Program-made: the position numbers and the translations under genes
Assembly (NCBI GenBank): GCA_025924475.1
Contig: JAICIH010000006.1
Coordinates: forward strand, 1-46,267
DNA from: Bryobacteraceae bacterium
Lineage (GTDB): Bacteria; Acidobacteriota; Terriglobia; Bryobacterales; Bryobacteraceae
Direction: 5' to 3'
DNA length: 46,267 nucleotides
Part shown: one piece after another, positions 24,559-33,534 of the stretch
How the letters are laid out: each line of letters starts with the position of its first letter
Numbering within the stretch: the stretch's first letter is position 1
Notes under the pieces: model-generated
Told to the model about the DNA's origin: nothing
Seen by the model: the letters and a program-made list of their open reading frames with translations, nothing else
Database searches by the model: none

Positions 24559-26817
24559 ATGGCTACAAAAGCTTTCCTTGCCATCTGCGTTTTTGCCGGT
24601 TTGTGCTCCGCTCAGGGTACGCGCGCCGATTACGAGCGTGCTCTCAAACTCCGCGAGACTTTCCAGAATCTTTCGATCGATGTGCCCGACCCGGGCTCTT
24701 GGATCACCGATTCGGCGCATTTCATTTATGGAAAATCGCTGGGCGGAGGCCGTCACGAATTTGTGCTCGTCGATGCCGCCACCGCCGCCAAGCGGCCCGC
24801 TTTCGATCACGCAAGGCTCGCCGAATCCCTGTCCAAAGCCTCAGGTGTCACATATACTCCGGAAAAGCTGCCGTTCACCTCCGTCAAGTTCATCGATGGC
24901 GGCAAAGTCATTGAATACTCCGCGGGCGAGTTTCAATGGAAGACCGATCTCGCCAGCTACACAACGCAAAAACTCGGGCCCGCGCCACGCCGGAACAATG
25001 GCGTGGGCCGGCCGCCGCATCCGCCCGTTTCAGAAAGCTTCAATAGACCGGTCGCTTCGCCCGACGGTAAGTGGGAAGCCTTAATACTGAACTACAATTT
25101 ATTTCTTCGCGCAAAAGGCGCCAAAGATTCCAAAGCGCTCAGCTTCGACGGTTCGGAAGGAAATTACTACGATCTCCGCTCCATCGCCTGGTCGCCCGAT
25201 TCGCGAAAGATCGCCGTCTTTCGCGTCGAACCTGGCCAGCATCGCACCATCACACTGGAAGATTCCGCGCCCGCCGATCAGGTGCAGCCGAAATACATAA
25301 CTATTGAGTACGCCAAGCCCGGCGACACTGTGGATATCGAACAGCCGGTTCTTTTCACCGTCACGGACCGGAAGGAACACTCTATCGAGAACTCGCTGTT
25401 CCCCAATCCGTTCGCGCTTACGCGTCCAATCTGGTGGAAAGACAGCCGGGGCTTCACCTTTGAATACAATCAGCGCGGCCATCAGGTGTACCGCGTCATC
25501 GAAGTGAATGGCGAAACCGGCAAAGCTCGCACCATCATCGATGAAAAAGCTGCAACATTCTTCTGTTACTCGGGAAAGAAATACCGTCACGATGTAAATG
25601 ACGGCAAAGAGATCATCTGGATGTCGGAGCGCGACGGCTGGAATCATCTTTACCTCTACGACGGCACAACCGGCAAAGTAGAAAACCAGATCACCAAGGG
25701 GGAATGGGTGGTCCGCGGCGTTGAAAAAGTCGACGATGAACAGCGTCAGATCTGGTTCCGGGCGAGTGGTATGTATCCGGGTAAGGATCCTTACTTCAAC
25801 CACTATTTCCGCATTAACTTCGATGGTAGCGGGCTGACGCCGCTCACCCAAGCCGACGCCAACCACACCGTGTCTTTCTCGCCCGACATGAAATATTACG
25901 TGGATCAGTGGTCGCGCGTCGACTTACCCCCGATCTCGGAATTGCACAGCACGGCCGATGGCAAAAAGATTGCTGATCTGGAGCACGGCAAGTCAGAAGC
26001 ACCCGCGCCTGAATCCTTCCACGCGCCCGGCCGCGACGGAAAAACTGAGATTTGGGGCGTCATTTTTCGGCCTACTCGCTTCGATCCATCCAAAAAGTAC
26101 CCGGTTATCGAGAACATCTACGCCGGCCCGCAGGATTCTTTTGTGCCGAAATCATTCTCGGCATATAACCCCATGCAGGCCCTCGCCGAACTAGGCTTCA
26201 TCGTTGTGCAAATCGACGGCATGGGAACTTCCAACCGCTCCAAAGCCTTCCATGATGTGTGCTGGAAGAATCTCCAGGATGCGGGATTCCCCGATCGCAT
26301 TCTCTGGCACAAGGCCGTGGCCGCGAAATATCCGTACTATGACATAAGCCGCGTGGGTATCTATGGCATGTCGGCAGGCGGCCAAAATGCGCTCGGGGCT
26401 CTTCTCTTTCACCCGGAGTTCTATAAGGTCGCTGTCGCTGCTTCCGGTTGCCATGACAATCGAATGGACAAAATCTGGTGGAACGAACAGTGGATGGGTT
26501 GGCCGCTCGGTCCCGAATATGTTGCGGCCTCCAATGTCGAGAACGCCGCGCGCCTGAAAGGTAAGCTTTTGCTGACGGTCGGCGAACTGGACGACAATGT
26601 AGATCCGGCCTCTACTTACCAAGTCATCAACGCGCTCATAAAAGCCGGCAAGACTTTCGATTTTTTACTGGTTCCCGGAATGAAGCATTCGCCCGGCGGC
26701 CCTTATGGGGAGCGTAAACGCTATGACTTCTTCGTCCACAATCTCCTCGGCGTCGAGCCTCCAGACTGGAACGAATCGAATGGACCGGTCCTTACGACTC
26801 AGGCCACGCTCCAATAA
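24559..26817 (+). CDS. Secreted S9 family (DPP4/prolyl-oligopeptidase-type) serine peptidase
   Basis: 752 residues with a Sec signal ([18 protein letters not shown]). A long beta-propeller (DPPIV N-terminal type, ~40-480) precedes the alpha/beta-hydrolase domain. The catalytic triad is visible: S605 (YGMSAGGQN), D678/D679 (GELDDNVDP) and H710 (GMKHSPGGP). Enzymes of this kind trim peptides, frequently Xaa-Pro dipeptides from the N-terminus. The gene is divergent from the hydroxyproline operon and its start lies 5 bp after the shared operator array. That fits a role in cutting proline- or hydroxyproline-containing peptides. It converges with, and overlaps by 19 bp, the beta-L-arabinofuranosidase gene. 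The start at 24559 is chosen because the signal peptide begins there. Confidence 0.93.
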   Translation: MATKAFLAICVFAGLCSAQGTRADYERALKLRETFQNLSIDVPDPGSWITDSAHFIYGKSLGGGRHEFVLVDAATAAKRPAFDHARLAESLSKASGVTYTPEKLPFTSVKFIDGGKVIEYSAGEFQWKTDLASYTTQKLGPAPRRNNGVGRPPHPPVSESFNRPVASPDGKWEALILNYNLFLRAKGAKDSKALSFDGSEGNYYDLRSIAWSPDSRKIAVFRVEPGQHRTITLEDSAPADQVQPKYITIEYAKPGDTVDIEQPVLFTVTDRKEHSIENSLFPNPFALTRPIWWKDSRGFTFEYNQRGHQVYRVIEVNGETGKARTIIDEKAATFFCYSGKKYRHDVNDGKEIIWMSERDGWNHLYLYDGTTGKVENQITKGEWVVRGVEKVDDEQRQIWFRASGMYPGKDPYFNHYFRINFDGSGLTPLTQADANHTVSFSPDMKYYVDQWSRVDLPPISELHSTADGKKIADLEHGKSEAPAPESFHAPGRDGKTEIWGVIFRPTRFDPSKKYPVIENIYAGPQDSFVPKSFSAYNPMQALAELGFIVVQIDGMGTSNRSKAFHDVCWKNLQDAGFPDRILWHKAVAAKYPYYDISRVGIYGMSAGGQNALGALLFHPEFYKVAVAASGCHDNRMDKIWWNEQWMGWPLGPEYVAASNVENAARLKGKLLLTVGELDDNVDPASTYQVINALIKAGKTFDFLLVPGMKHSPGGPYGERKRYDFFVHNLLGVEPPDWNESNGPVLTTQATLQ

Positions 26818-28802
26818 ATCGAATACCGTTCTCCGAATAGCCGGTGAAACGGTACAAGCGTGACGTCTTTCGCCTGGCCACGGGTTTGAAACGTGAGCGT
26901 CTCACCTTGTACCGGCTGGACCCATGTGTTTACATCCGCGCCGGATGCTCGGAACGACGGCACGTCCATTGGATGCTTTCGAATACTCGGACCCAGCGGG
27001 CCAACAATCATTTCTTTCGTCAGTCCGTCCGCGCCTAATTTTCCGGCGAGGACGAGTGGGCCGTATAGAATCGCTTGCGTCGTTGACGCGTCCGGCATAG
27101 CCTCTATACGCAAGTGCATGGGCAATTCCATCGTGACTCGGTCGCCGTTCTTCCATTTCCGCGCAAGCGTAAAATAGCTGCCCGGACTCGGCGTCGCGTC
27201 CACGATTTTTCCATTTACCTTCACCGAAGCGCCGGAACCAACCCAACTGGGAACGCGCAGATGCAGCGGCATATTCATCGGTGCTGCGGCGCTGATAGTA
27301 AGCGTCGTCGCGGCCGTTTCAGGGAAACTTGTCTCCTGACGAATCTTAAGGCCTTTCTCGCTCCAATTGAGTTCGGACGCGATGAAGAGATTGACGTACA
27401 ATCCATCCGCATCATAAAAATAAATGCTGTCATTCAGCTTGGAAAATTCTTCGACGCCTGTGCCCGTGCAGCACCAGAACGAATCGTTCTCCGTATTGAA
27501 TGTTTTCCATGCTCCAGGGGCGAGTGACAAGTAATATTGTGTCGCCCCGGTTTCACGATCGATGGCAGCCACTCGATGGTTCCACAGAGTGCGTTCATAA
27601 TAGTCGAAGTAGCGTGGATCTGCCGTCCACTGATACATGTGCCGGGTTAGCTTCAGCATGTTATAGGCGCAGCAGTCCTCTGTCGTATTGGATCCACGCT
27701 TCAACTCTGCCCCCAGCCGCCGCGGTTCCATGAGCCATGCTTCGCCATTACTTGTTCCACCTGTCACATACGTGCGCGCCGTTGTAACATCCCACCAGAA
27801 GAAATCGGCTACGTCATGAAAACGTTCGTCGCCCGAAATTTCATAACGCCGCGCCGCGCCGATCACTTGCGGAATATGCGTATTCACATGCAGCCCGCGC
27901 AACTCATCCCGGCGCAGCGCGAGCGGATTGAAGAACTTCTTTTTGGTGAACCGGTCTCCGGCAATCGCATATCGATCCTCGCCGGTTAATTGAGCGAGAT
28001 TGTAGAGCACCTCATTCATGCCGCCATACTCGGTGTTGAGAATGTCTTGCATGTGCGGTTCCGGTATGGGAGCGCTCCAATGGTCAGCCCAGTCCGCCAT
28101 TCCCTTCAGCACTTCGAGAGCCTGCGCGTTGTCGCAATGTTCGTGCATGTCGTACATGCCCGCTATGATCTTGTGAACCGTATAGAACGGCGCCCACACC
28201 TTCTGTCGTGCGTTCACCCGGTCAAAATATTCCGTGGGGAAAGCGCTCAAGTATCCGCCACCCAGTTTCTGTTGACACTTGGCAAGCTCGGCGACAAGTG
28301 CGTCGCCTTTTGCCTTGATCTCTTTATCGCCGGTGGACGAATACATCAGCGCACAGGCGGACAGGTAGTGGCCTACAAAATGTCCGCGCAGCTCGCAATC
28401 CGGCTTTTCCCAGCCGCCAAGAGGTTGCGCGGAAGAAGTAAGGCCTGCGTTTATGCGGAAGTTGTGCAGCAGTCGATCGGAATCCAAGCGCCTCAGGTAG
28501 CCGTAATTTGCCTGTTGGCAATCGGCAAAGATGCTAGGCAGTAGCCGCACTTGCGACATTCGGAATGCATGTACCTTCGCCGGCACGGGCTTCCGCGTGA
28601 ACTCGATCGTCTCTCCAAATGGTGCCACTTCCGGCGGTAGACCACGCCTCCGCGGCGTGCTTGTGTTCTGCGCCGGCTGCGCGGCAGGGGCCGGCGTCGT
28701 TGTCTGTTTTGCCGCGACCATCCCGGTTGCAAATGTCGCGGCGAATCCGCGGCGGCTCAGGAGCCCGGCCCCTCGCTTACGCTTGGGGTTCAATTTTTTC
28801 AT
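26799..28802 (-). CDS. GH127/GH146-type beta-L-arabinofuranosidase (DUF1680), Tat-exported
   Basis: 667 residues with a twin-arginine signal ([14 protein letters not shown]) and a Pro/Ala/Thr-rich linker before the barrel. The catalytic pieces of the family are present: E354 (SNGEAW), E375 and C377 in a TEDCC block, and C444/C445 ([10 protein letters not shown]). The CCTGTG type differs from the CCPGN of the other copy (2708-4681) and is nearer to GH146-like members, which remove beta-L-arabinofuranose from plant arabinan side chains or hydroxyproline arabinosides. It is the second gene after the TonB receptor (start 10 bp after that stop), so receptor and enzyme form one transcript. Upstream operators at 32673-32694 control the pair. 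Family membership is solid, the exact linkage is not. Confidence 0.88.
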   Translation of the reverse strand: MKKLNPKRKRGAGLLSRRGFAATFATGMVAAKQTTTPAPAAQPAQNTSTPRRRGLPPEVAPFGETIEFTRKPVPAKVHAFRMSQVRLLPSIFADCQQANYGYLRRLDSDRLLHNFRINAGLTSSAQPLGGWEKPDCELRGHFVGHYLSACALMYSSTGDKEIKAKGDALVAELAKCQQKLGGGYLSAFPTEYFDRVNARQKVWAPFYTVHKIIAGMYDMHEHCDNAQALEVLKGMADWADHWSAPIPEPHMQDILNTEYGGMNEVLYNLAQLTGEDRYAIAGDRFTKKKFFNPLALRRDELRGLHVNTHIPQVIGAARRYEISGDERFHDVADFFWWDVTTARTYVTGGTSNGEAWLMEPRRLGAELKRGSNTTEDCCAYNMLKLTRHMYQWTADPRYFDYYERTLWNHRVAAIDRETGATQYYLSLAPGAWKTFNTENDSFWCCTGTGVEEFSKLNDSIYFYDADGLYVNLFIASELNWSEKGLKIRQETSFPETAATTLTISAAAPMNMPLHLRVPSWVGSGASVKVNGKIVDATPSPGSYFTLARKWKNGDRVTMELPMHLRIEAMPDASTTQAILYGPLVLAGKLGADGLTKEMIVGPLGPSIRKHPMDVPSFRASGADVNTWVQPVQGETLTFQTRGQAKDVTLVPFHRLFGERYSIYWSVA

Positions 28803-28811
28803 ATTTTTACC

Positions 28812-31800
28812 TCAAAACACTAAATTGGCACGAAATTCGATTACGCGGGCCTGGGTCGGTCCACCTGTCGCCTGCCCAAACGTCAAGCTTTGAACGTTCA
28901 AGCTCTGCGGCGCATTCTGACCGCCATTGAGAATCGAGAATGTCGGATGATTCGTCACGTTGAGGAATTCGGCCTGCAACGTCAAACCGATGTTTTCTCG
29001 AATTCGCACGGCTTTGTTTATGGATAAATCGTCGTTGAACCAATGCGGTCCGTAAATATAGGGCCGATATCCCAGTACTCCCGGTGTGTTGGCGGGAGTC
29101 AGAGCGCTTGCGCCGGCTCCATTGCTGGCGATCCATTGTGGCCCTAGCACTGTGACCCAAGGATTTCCCGACTTGTAAACTCCGGTACTGCTCTGCACGT
29201 CCGCAGCCGTCGCGCCGTTGAAATAAATCCCGGAATCGCCTGTAACACTACCGCTGATCGATCCGGCGTTGGCGTTCAGCGTGGCATAGCCGCCCAGTAG
29301 CTGCGTTGGCGTGCCGCTTTGAATCACCAGAATCGTCCCCAGCGTCCAACCACCTACAATTCTATCGAGCCATCCGCTATTACTTAGAAACGCTTTGCCT
29401 CTTCCGAATGGCAAATCGTAAGTGCCGCTGGCATGCACCACATGCCGGATATCAAACAAACTCGGCCCATAGTTCAGCCGGAAATTGCGATCCGTGTAAT
29501 AAATCAGCGGGTTCTGCCCCTGAATACCGTTCTGCGTGGCGATTCCGAGCGAATGGCTCCAGGTATAGTTCACGTTGAACTGCGCTCCATGCACTGACCT
29601 TTGCCGGAACTCAATTTGCAGACCGTGATAATTCGAACTGCCGGAAGCGTCCAGATAGTTCAAGTTCCGGCCGGCCGCAAATGGATTGACTTGCCAGAAA
29701 TTGATGGGATACCCGGCTCCGGCTACATTTCCTACTTTGCTCGCGCATGCTGGAAATGCCGCCGTACCTACCATGTTGCAGAAGAAATTGATGTTGCTGC
29801 CTGAGCCGGCTAAAGTATTTGCCAATGTGCCCGCGGCGCCGGTATTTAAATTTGTGATAAAGGCTCCATTCGAAAAATCCGGCGAAGTGCCGAATGCCGC
29901 CGTAAAAATTGGCAACGGAACGTCCCCGGGTACGCCAAGATTGGCGAATGTGCTGCCGCGTCCCGCCGCCCGGTTTACGGCAAGATTGTTCTGCGCGTTC
30001 TTGAATTCATTCAAGAATCCGTTCTCGATGATGTTCACTTCGTTGAGGTTGTATCCGAGCCACTGGTGCAGCGACAAATTTCCCACGTACCGAACCTCGA
30101 TCGCGCTGTTTGATCCGAGCGAACGCTGAATGCCGAAATTCCATTGCTGCACATAAGGCTGAATAATGTTTCTGTTCATTCCCCAAAACGAATTCGAGGC
30201 GAAGAGATCCGCTGCCGGTGTTGTGGTTGTGTACGCAGGCGGCCTCAAGAAATACGGCGGCAGCGTGTCCCCAAGGGTGAGCGAACCAGGAGTGAAGTTT
30301 CCCAACCCTATCGCGGGATTTGAACTCAGCGATCCAGACTGATAGAAGAAAGCGCCGGAGTTGGAAGCATACGCCCAAAAATTCTGTGCCCCCTCGAGAT
30401 AGTGCCGCAACGAGTAGCCGGTACGGATCACAGTGTTTTTGCCCAATAGCTTTCCAAGAAAGCCATCGCCGCCTTTTGGATTCCAGGCGATTGCAACCGC
30501 TGGCGAGGGATTCAAGTAGGCTGCATTATACGCATGGACTTGTGCCTGAAATTGCGGATTGGTCACGCCGCCCAACAAGCCCGGACTAAACATGCCGCCG
30601 ACTGGCGTGGGTCCCCACAAATCGCCGATCGTCGCCGGCGTGCTATAAGTCCCGGTTACGTTGTGATCGTCGCCCACGAAATCCCAGCGAAGCCCGTAGT
30701 TGAACGTGAGATTTGGCCGCAATCGCCAACTATCTTGGAACCAAAGCCCCCAGGACGCTTGCACTTCATTCAGATTGTATTGGCCATATGGCTTGTACTG
30801 CTTTGTCGCGGGATCGAGCGGACGCCCGGTATTGATGTTCACGCCGCTTATTCGCCCCGTCAGCTCCGCGTATAGATTCTGTGCATTCGTCAAATTGGTT
30901 GTTGAGGCGTTTGCAAATGCACTGGCGAATACCGCGTTGAGCGGATCTTGTGGCGAGATGCCAAAAGTGTAATTCGGAAAACCGCCCGGATTGTTCCAAT
31001 AGTGATCCTGCTCGCGGAACCACGATCCACCAACCACGATCGAATGGGCGCCGTGCTGCCAATTCAAATTGTCATTGGCGCTCAACAGCGGATAAAACGA
31101 AGAAATCGGCAAGCGGGGATACGCCAGCGATCCGTACGTGCCGTTGTTGCTGTACAATCCCGCGCCATAGTTCCAGACCTGCTGCGAGATCTTGGTCAGA
31201 TCGATCCCTTTGTTCTCGATAACAAAGGCGCTGTACTGGTACATATAGCCGGCATGAAATTGGTTGATCAGAGTTGGGCGAACGGTCCAGTCGATGCCCA
31301 CGCCCGCGATCCGATTGTTGTTGCTGTTCGAGGTATAGTCGGTTGGGTCGATACCACCAGGAAAGTTCGGCGTGTTTGCGTTATCAAGATTGGTCTTCCG
31401 CTGTGAGTACGATACGTAAAATCGCAAATTGTCTTTGGCGTTGTAATCGACCCGCAGATCCGGGAAATAAGTGTTCGTCTGCGCCGGTACCAGAAAGCTC
31501 AATGTATTCAAATTGGGATCGGACGTTGGCGTGAGCGAGCCCTGACTCAGCACGCCATTGATCTTTTGCAGTTGCCCAGAAATTTCGGACAATACCGCCG
31601 AGGGATAGCCTGATTTGCCCGCGAGTTGCAAAACGTTAACCGTATGCAAGGCGCCGGCGGTGTTCCGGAACGTGAAATTGCCTTGCTGTGCAGCGGCGCT
31701 GAGCACGACGGCATTCGCGTTGTTCGTGACCGGTTGGATCGACTGCGCCCATGTCCCAAAGAAGAACAATTTGTTCTTGACGATCGGTCCGCCGACGCTC

Positions 31801-32648
31801 ACTCCGAAATCATTCAACTTGAGGACGTTTCGCGGAAGTTTCCGCGCATTGTTCAACCACGAATTCGCATTCAGCGCGGTGTTCCGGAAATCTTCGAACA
31901 CCCGTCCATGAAATTCGTTGCTCCCGTGCCTGCCTACGATGCTGATCCGCATCGCGGACGTCCCCGTACCACCGAGGTCGAGCTGGCCGGTCGAAATCGT
32001 CATCTCGCCGACGTCTTCTATTCTTGGCGTTGTGGACGTAGTTCCATAATTGAATCCACCGCTGCGAAATCGATTGCTGATTCCTGGAGTTCCGTCGAAG
32101 TCGGCGCTCACGACTGCGCCGCCCGGCATATTGTTCCAGGTGCCGCTTGTGCTGCTGGCGCCGGTGGAGGACCAGCCCGGAACCAGAAACGCCAGGCTCA
32201 TTACGTTGCGCCCTTGCACCGGAAGGTTCGTGACCTGTTTTGTATCGATGGTCGTCGAGAGTGTACTCGACGTTGGTTCCACTAGTGGTGAAGCATCGTT
32301 GACCTGTATCGTCTGTGTTGATCGGCCTACTGTCAGCGTGGCCCGAATCGCCGTTACGCGGCCCGTTTGTACCTCGACCGGGTCGAACACTGCGTTATCG
32401 AACCCCGGTTTACTTGCTGTCAGCCGGTATCTGCCAAAGGGCAACGCCTGAAACTGATAAAGGCCGTTTGCCTGCGTGCTGGCTTTTCGCGTGTCGTTTG
32501 TTTCCAGGTTTCGGAGGTCGAGATTGGCCCCCGGCACTATGGCGCCGCTCGCATCCATAACGCTCACGTCTATGCTTCCCGATGTGTTGGTCTGCGCCTC
32601 AGCCCAAAACACAAGCAATAAGCACCCACACAGCAGCCGGGTAGTCAT
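28812..32648 (-). CDS. TonB-dependent receptor with N-terminal carboxypeptidase-regulatory domain (Oar/SusC-like)
   Basis: 1278 residues from the ATG at 32648. A Sec signal (RLLCGCLLLVFWAEAQ) precedes a Cna-B-like regulatory domain (~25-110, IDVSVMDASGAIVPGANLDLRN, YQFQALPFGRYRLTASKPGF), the plug (VNDASPLVEPTSSTLSTTID, TNLPVQGRNVMSLAFLVPG) and a very long barrel with repeated aromatic strands. Such receptors import large ligands across the outer membrane using TonB energy. The next gene is a beta-L-arabinofuranosidase, so arabinosylated glycans or glycopeptides are likely cargo. A strong ribosome site (AGGAGGT, 32656-32662) decides this start over a 1393-residue frame. Two 12-bp-spaced operators lie 24-46 bp before the ATG. 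Confidence 0.9.
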   Translation of the reverse strand: MTTRLLCGCLLLVFWAEAQTNTSGSIDVSVMDASGAIVPGANLDLRNLETNDTRKASTQANGLYQFQALPFGRYRLTASKPGFDNAVFDPVEVQTGRVTAIRATLTVGRSTQTIQVNDASPLVEPTSSTLSTTIDTKQVTNLPVQGRNVMSLAFLVPGWSSTGASSTSGTWNNMPGGAVVSADFDGTPGISNRFRSGGFNYGTTSTTPRIEDVGEMTISTGQLDLGGTGTSAMRISIVGRHGSNEFHGRVFEDFRNTALNANSWLNNARKLPRNVLKLNDFGVSVGGPIVKNKLFFFGTWAQSIQPVTNNANAVVLSAAAQQGNFTFRNTAGALHTVNVLQLAGKSGYPSAVLSEISGQLQKINGVLSQGSLTPTSDPNLNTLSFLVPAQTNTYFPDLRVDYNAKDNLRFYVSYSQRKTNLDNANTPNFPGGIDPTDYTSNSNNNRIAGVGIDWTVRPTLINQFHAGYMYQYSAFVIENKGIDLTKISQQVWNYGAGLYSNNGTYGSLAYPRLPISSFYPLLSANDNLNWQHGAHSIVVGGSWFREQDHYWNNPGGFPNYTFGISPQDPLNAVFASAFANASTTNLTNAQNLYAELTGRISGVNINTGRPLDPATKQYKPYGQYNLNEVQASWGLWFQDSWRLRPNLTFNYGLRWDFVGDDHNVTGTYSTPATIGDLWGPTPVGGMFSPGLLGGVTNPQFQAQVHAYNAAYLNPSPAVAIAWNPKGGDGFLGKLLGKNTVIRTGYSLRHYLEGAQNFWAYASNSGAFFYQSGSLSSNPAIGLGNFTPGSLTLGDTLPPYFLRPPAYTTTTPAADLFASNSFWGMNRNIIQPYVQQWNFGIQRSLGSNSAIEVRYVGNLSLHQWLGYNLNEVNIIENGFLNEFKNAQNNLAVNRAAGRGSTFANLGVPGDVPLPIFTAAFGTSPDFSNGAFITNLNTGAAGTLANTLAGSGSNINFFCNMVGTAAFPACASKVGNVAGAGYPINFWQVNPFAAGRNLNYLDASGSSNYHGLQIEFRQRSVHGAQFNVNYTWSHSLGIATQNGIQGQNPLIYYTDRNFRLNYGPSLFDIRHVVHASGTYDLPFGRGKAFLSNSGWLDRIVGGWTLGTILVIQSGTPTQLLGGYATLNANAGSISGSVTGDSGIYFNGATAADVQSSTGVYKSGNPWVTVLGPQWIASNGAGASALTPANTPGVLGYRPYIYGPHWFNDDLSINKAVRIRENIGLTLQAEFLNVTNHPTFSILNGGQNAPQSLNVQSLTFGQATGGPTQARVIEFRANLVF

Positions 32649-32672
32649 GCGGAAGACCTCCTGCCCGTTGGA

Positions 32673-32694
32673 TTGTATCCAACGTTGTATACAA
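32673..32694. promoter_or_regulatory. Tandem TTGTATACAA operators, 12-bp period (TonB receptor / beta-L-arabinofuranosidase)
   Basis: On the plus strand TTGTATCCAA (32673-32682) and TTGTATACAA (32685-32694) start 12 bp apart. Read with the receptor gene this is TTGTATACAA-CG-TTGGATACAA, strikingly like the array at 24533. It lies just downstream of the receptor promoter, where binding would block transcription. Confidence 0.75.
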
Positions 32695-32701
32695 AAGAGG
32701 T

Positions 32702-32729
32702 AACATAGATGTAAACTAGCCGCAAGCAA
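32702..32729 (-). promoter_or_regulatory. Candidate promoter of the TonB receptor operon
   Basis: On the minus strand TTGCTT (32724-32729) and TATGTT (32702-32707) are 16 bp apart. Transcription would begin near 32695, directly at the edge of the TTGTATACAA operator pair. Confidence 0.5.
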
Positions 32730-32733
32730 AAAA

Positions 32734-32747
32734 CGAAAGCGCTTGCA
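32734..32747. promoter_or_regulatory. LacI-family-type operator between TonB receptor and gntR-like gene
   Basis: CGAAAGCGCTTGCA matches the LacI-family consensus TGnAAnCGnTTnCA at every fixed position except the first. It lies about 45 bp upstream of the predicted receptor transcription start and 46 bp before the GntR start, so it could act on either gene. No LacI-family gene is in the window. Confidence 0.5.
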
Positions 32748-32792
32748 GCTTAGTCCCTTTATACGTTGCTTCCGCGATAATGAGTCGAGGAC

Positions 32793-33533
32793 ATGCCCAT
32801 GCTCGCCCATCGCCGCCCGGCTGCCGCGCATCCTAAGGAGGAACGGGAACGCGGCCAAAGTCTGCACTCCGCTTTCCAGCGCTTGCGCGAAATGATTGTC
32901 AACGGAAAGCTGGCGCCGGGAACATGGATTATCGAGGCCGATCTGGCCGCGCGTCTGGGTTTCAGCCGTACGCCGATCCGCGGAGCGCTTCATCGGCTCG
33001 AGCGCGAAGGCTACGTTGTGGCTGCCAGCAATGGCAGTAAAAGCCGCATGCTGGTCGCTCCGCTAACGAAAGAAGATGCCCACGAACTCTATTCGATCAT
33101 CGGTCATCTGGAAGGGCTCGCCGCCAGGCTTACCGCCGGCCTCCCTTCGGCTGAACGGGCCAAGACCATTGCGCGGCTCAAGAGCTACAACACCGGCTTG
33201 GCGGAACTTGCGCGCGCTCGTCATGCCGACGCCAATCGGATATTTGAATTGGACCTCAACTTCCACCGCACCATAGTCGGCGCCAGCGCGGGTCCGCGTC
33301 TGCTCGAGCTACACAAAACCGTCCAACCCCAAGCCGAGCGCTACTGGCGTTTGTATGCCGGCGCCATTCTCGATGAATTGGGCAAATCGATCGCCGAGCA
33401 TGAAAAAATCATCTCCGCCATCTCCAAGGGCGACGCCGATGCAGCCGAGCTGGGCATTCAAGTGAATTGGCAGAACGGGGCCCAGCGCCTCTCCCGGGTA
33501 ATCGATAACCTCGGCGAGCGTGGCAGTTGGTAG
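32793..33533 (+). CDS. GntR-family transcriptional regulator, FCD (FadR/VanR) subfamily
   Basis: 246 residues. N-terminal winged helix (~25-90: LHSAFQRLREMIVNGKLAPGTWIIEADLAARLGFSRTPIRGALHRLEREGYV) and a C-terminal all-helical FCD ligand domain (~95-235). The usual metal site is D154/H158 (LDLNFHRT) and H203 (AEHEKI); the third common His position is N225 here (IQVNWQ), so metal binding may be altered. FCD regulators bind small carboxylates. The TTGTATACAA operators nearby fit the FadR/VanR half-site type, and the gene sits in the middle of the operator-bearing block, so it is the best candidate regulator. A GntR-type regulator controls hydroxyproline catabolism in Sinorhizobium. The start may instead be the ATG at 32799. 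Confidence 0.9.
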   Translation: MPMLAHRRPAAAHPKEERERGQSLHSAFQRLREMIVNGKLAPGTWIIEADLAARLGFSRTPIRGALHRLEREGYVVAASNGSKSRMLVAPLTKEDAHELYSIIGHLEGLAARLTAGLPSAERAKTIARLKSYNTGLAELARARHADANRIFELDLNFHRTIVGASAGPRLLELHKTVQPQAERYWRLYAGAILDELGKSIAEHEKIISAISKGDADAAELGIQVNWQNGAQRLSRVIDNLGERGSW

Positions 33534-33534
33534 C

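Noticed and set aside
28812..32993. 1393-residue frame for the TonB receptor
   Set aside because: The first 115 residues are not receptor-like; the strong ribosome site at 32656-32662 and the signal peptide fix the start at 32648.
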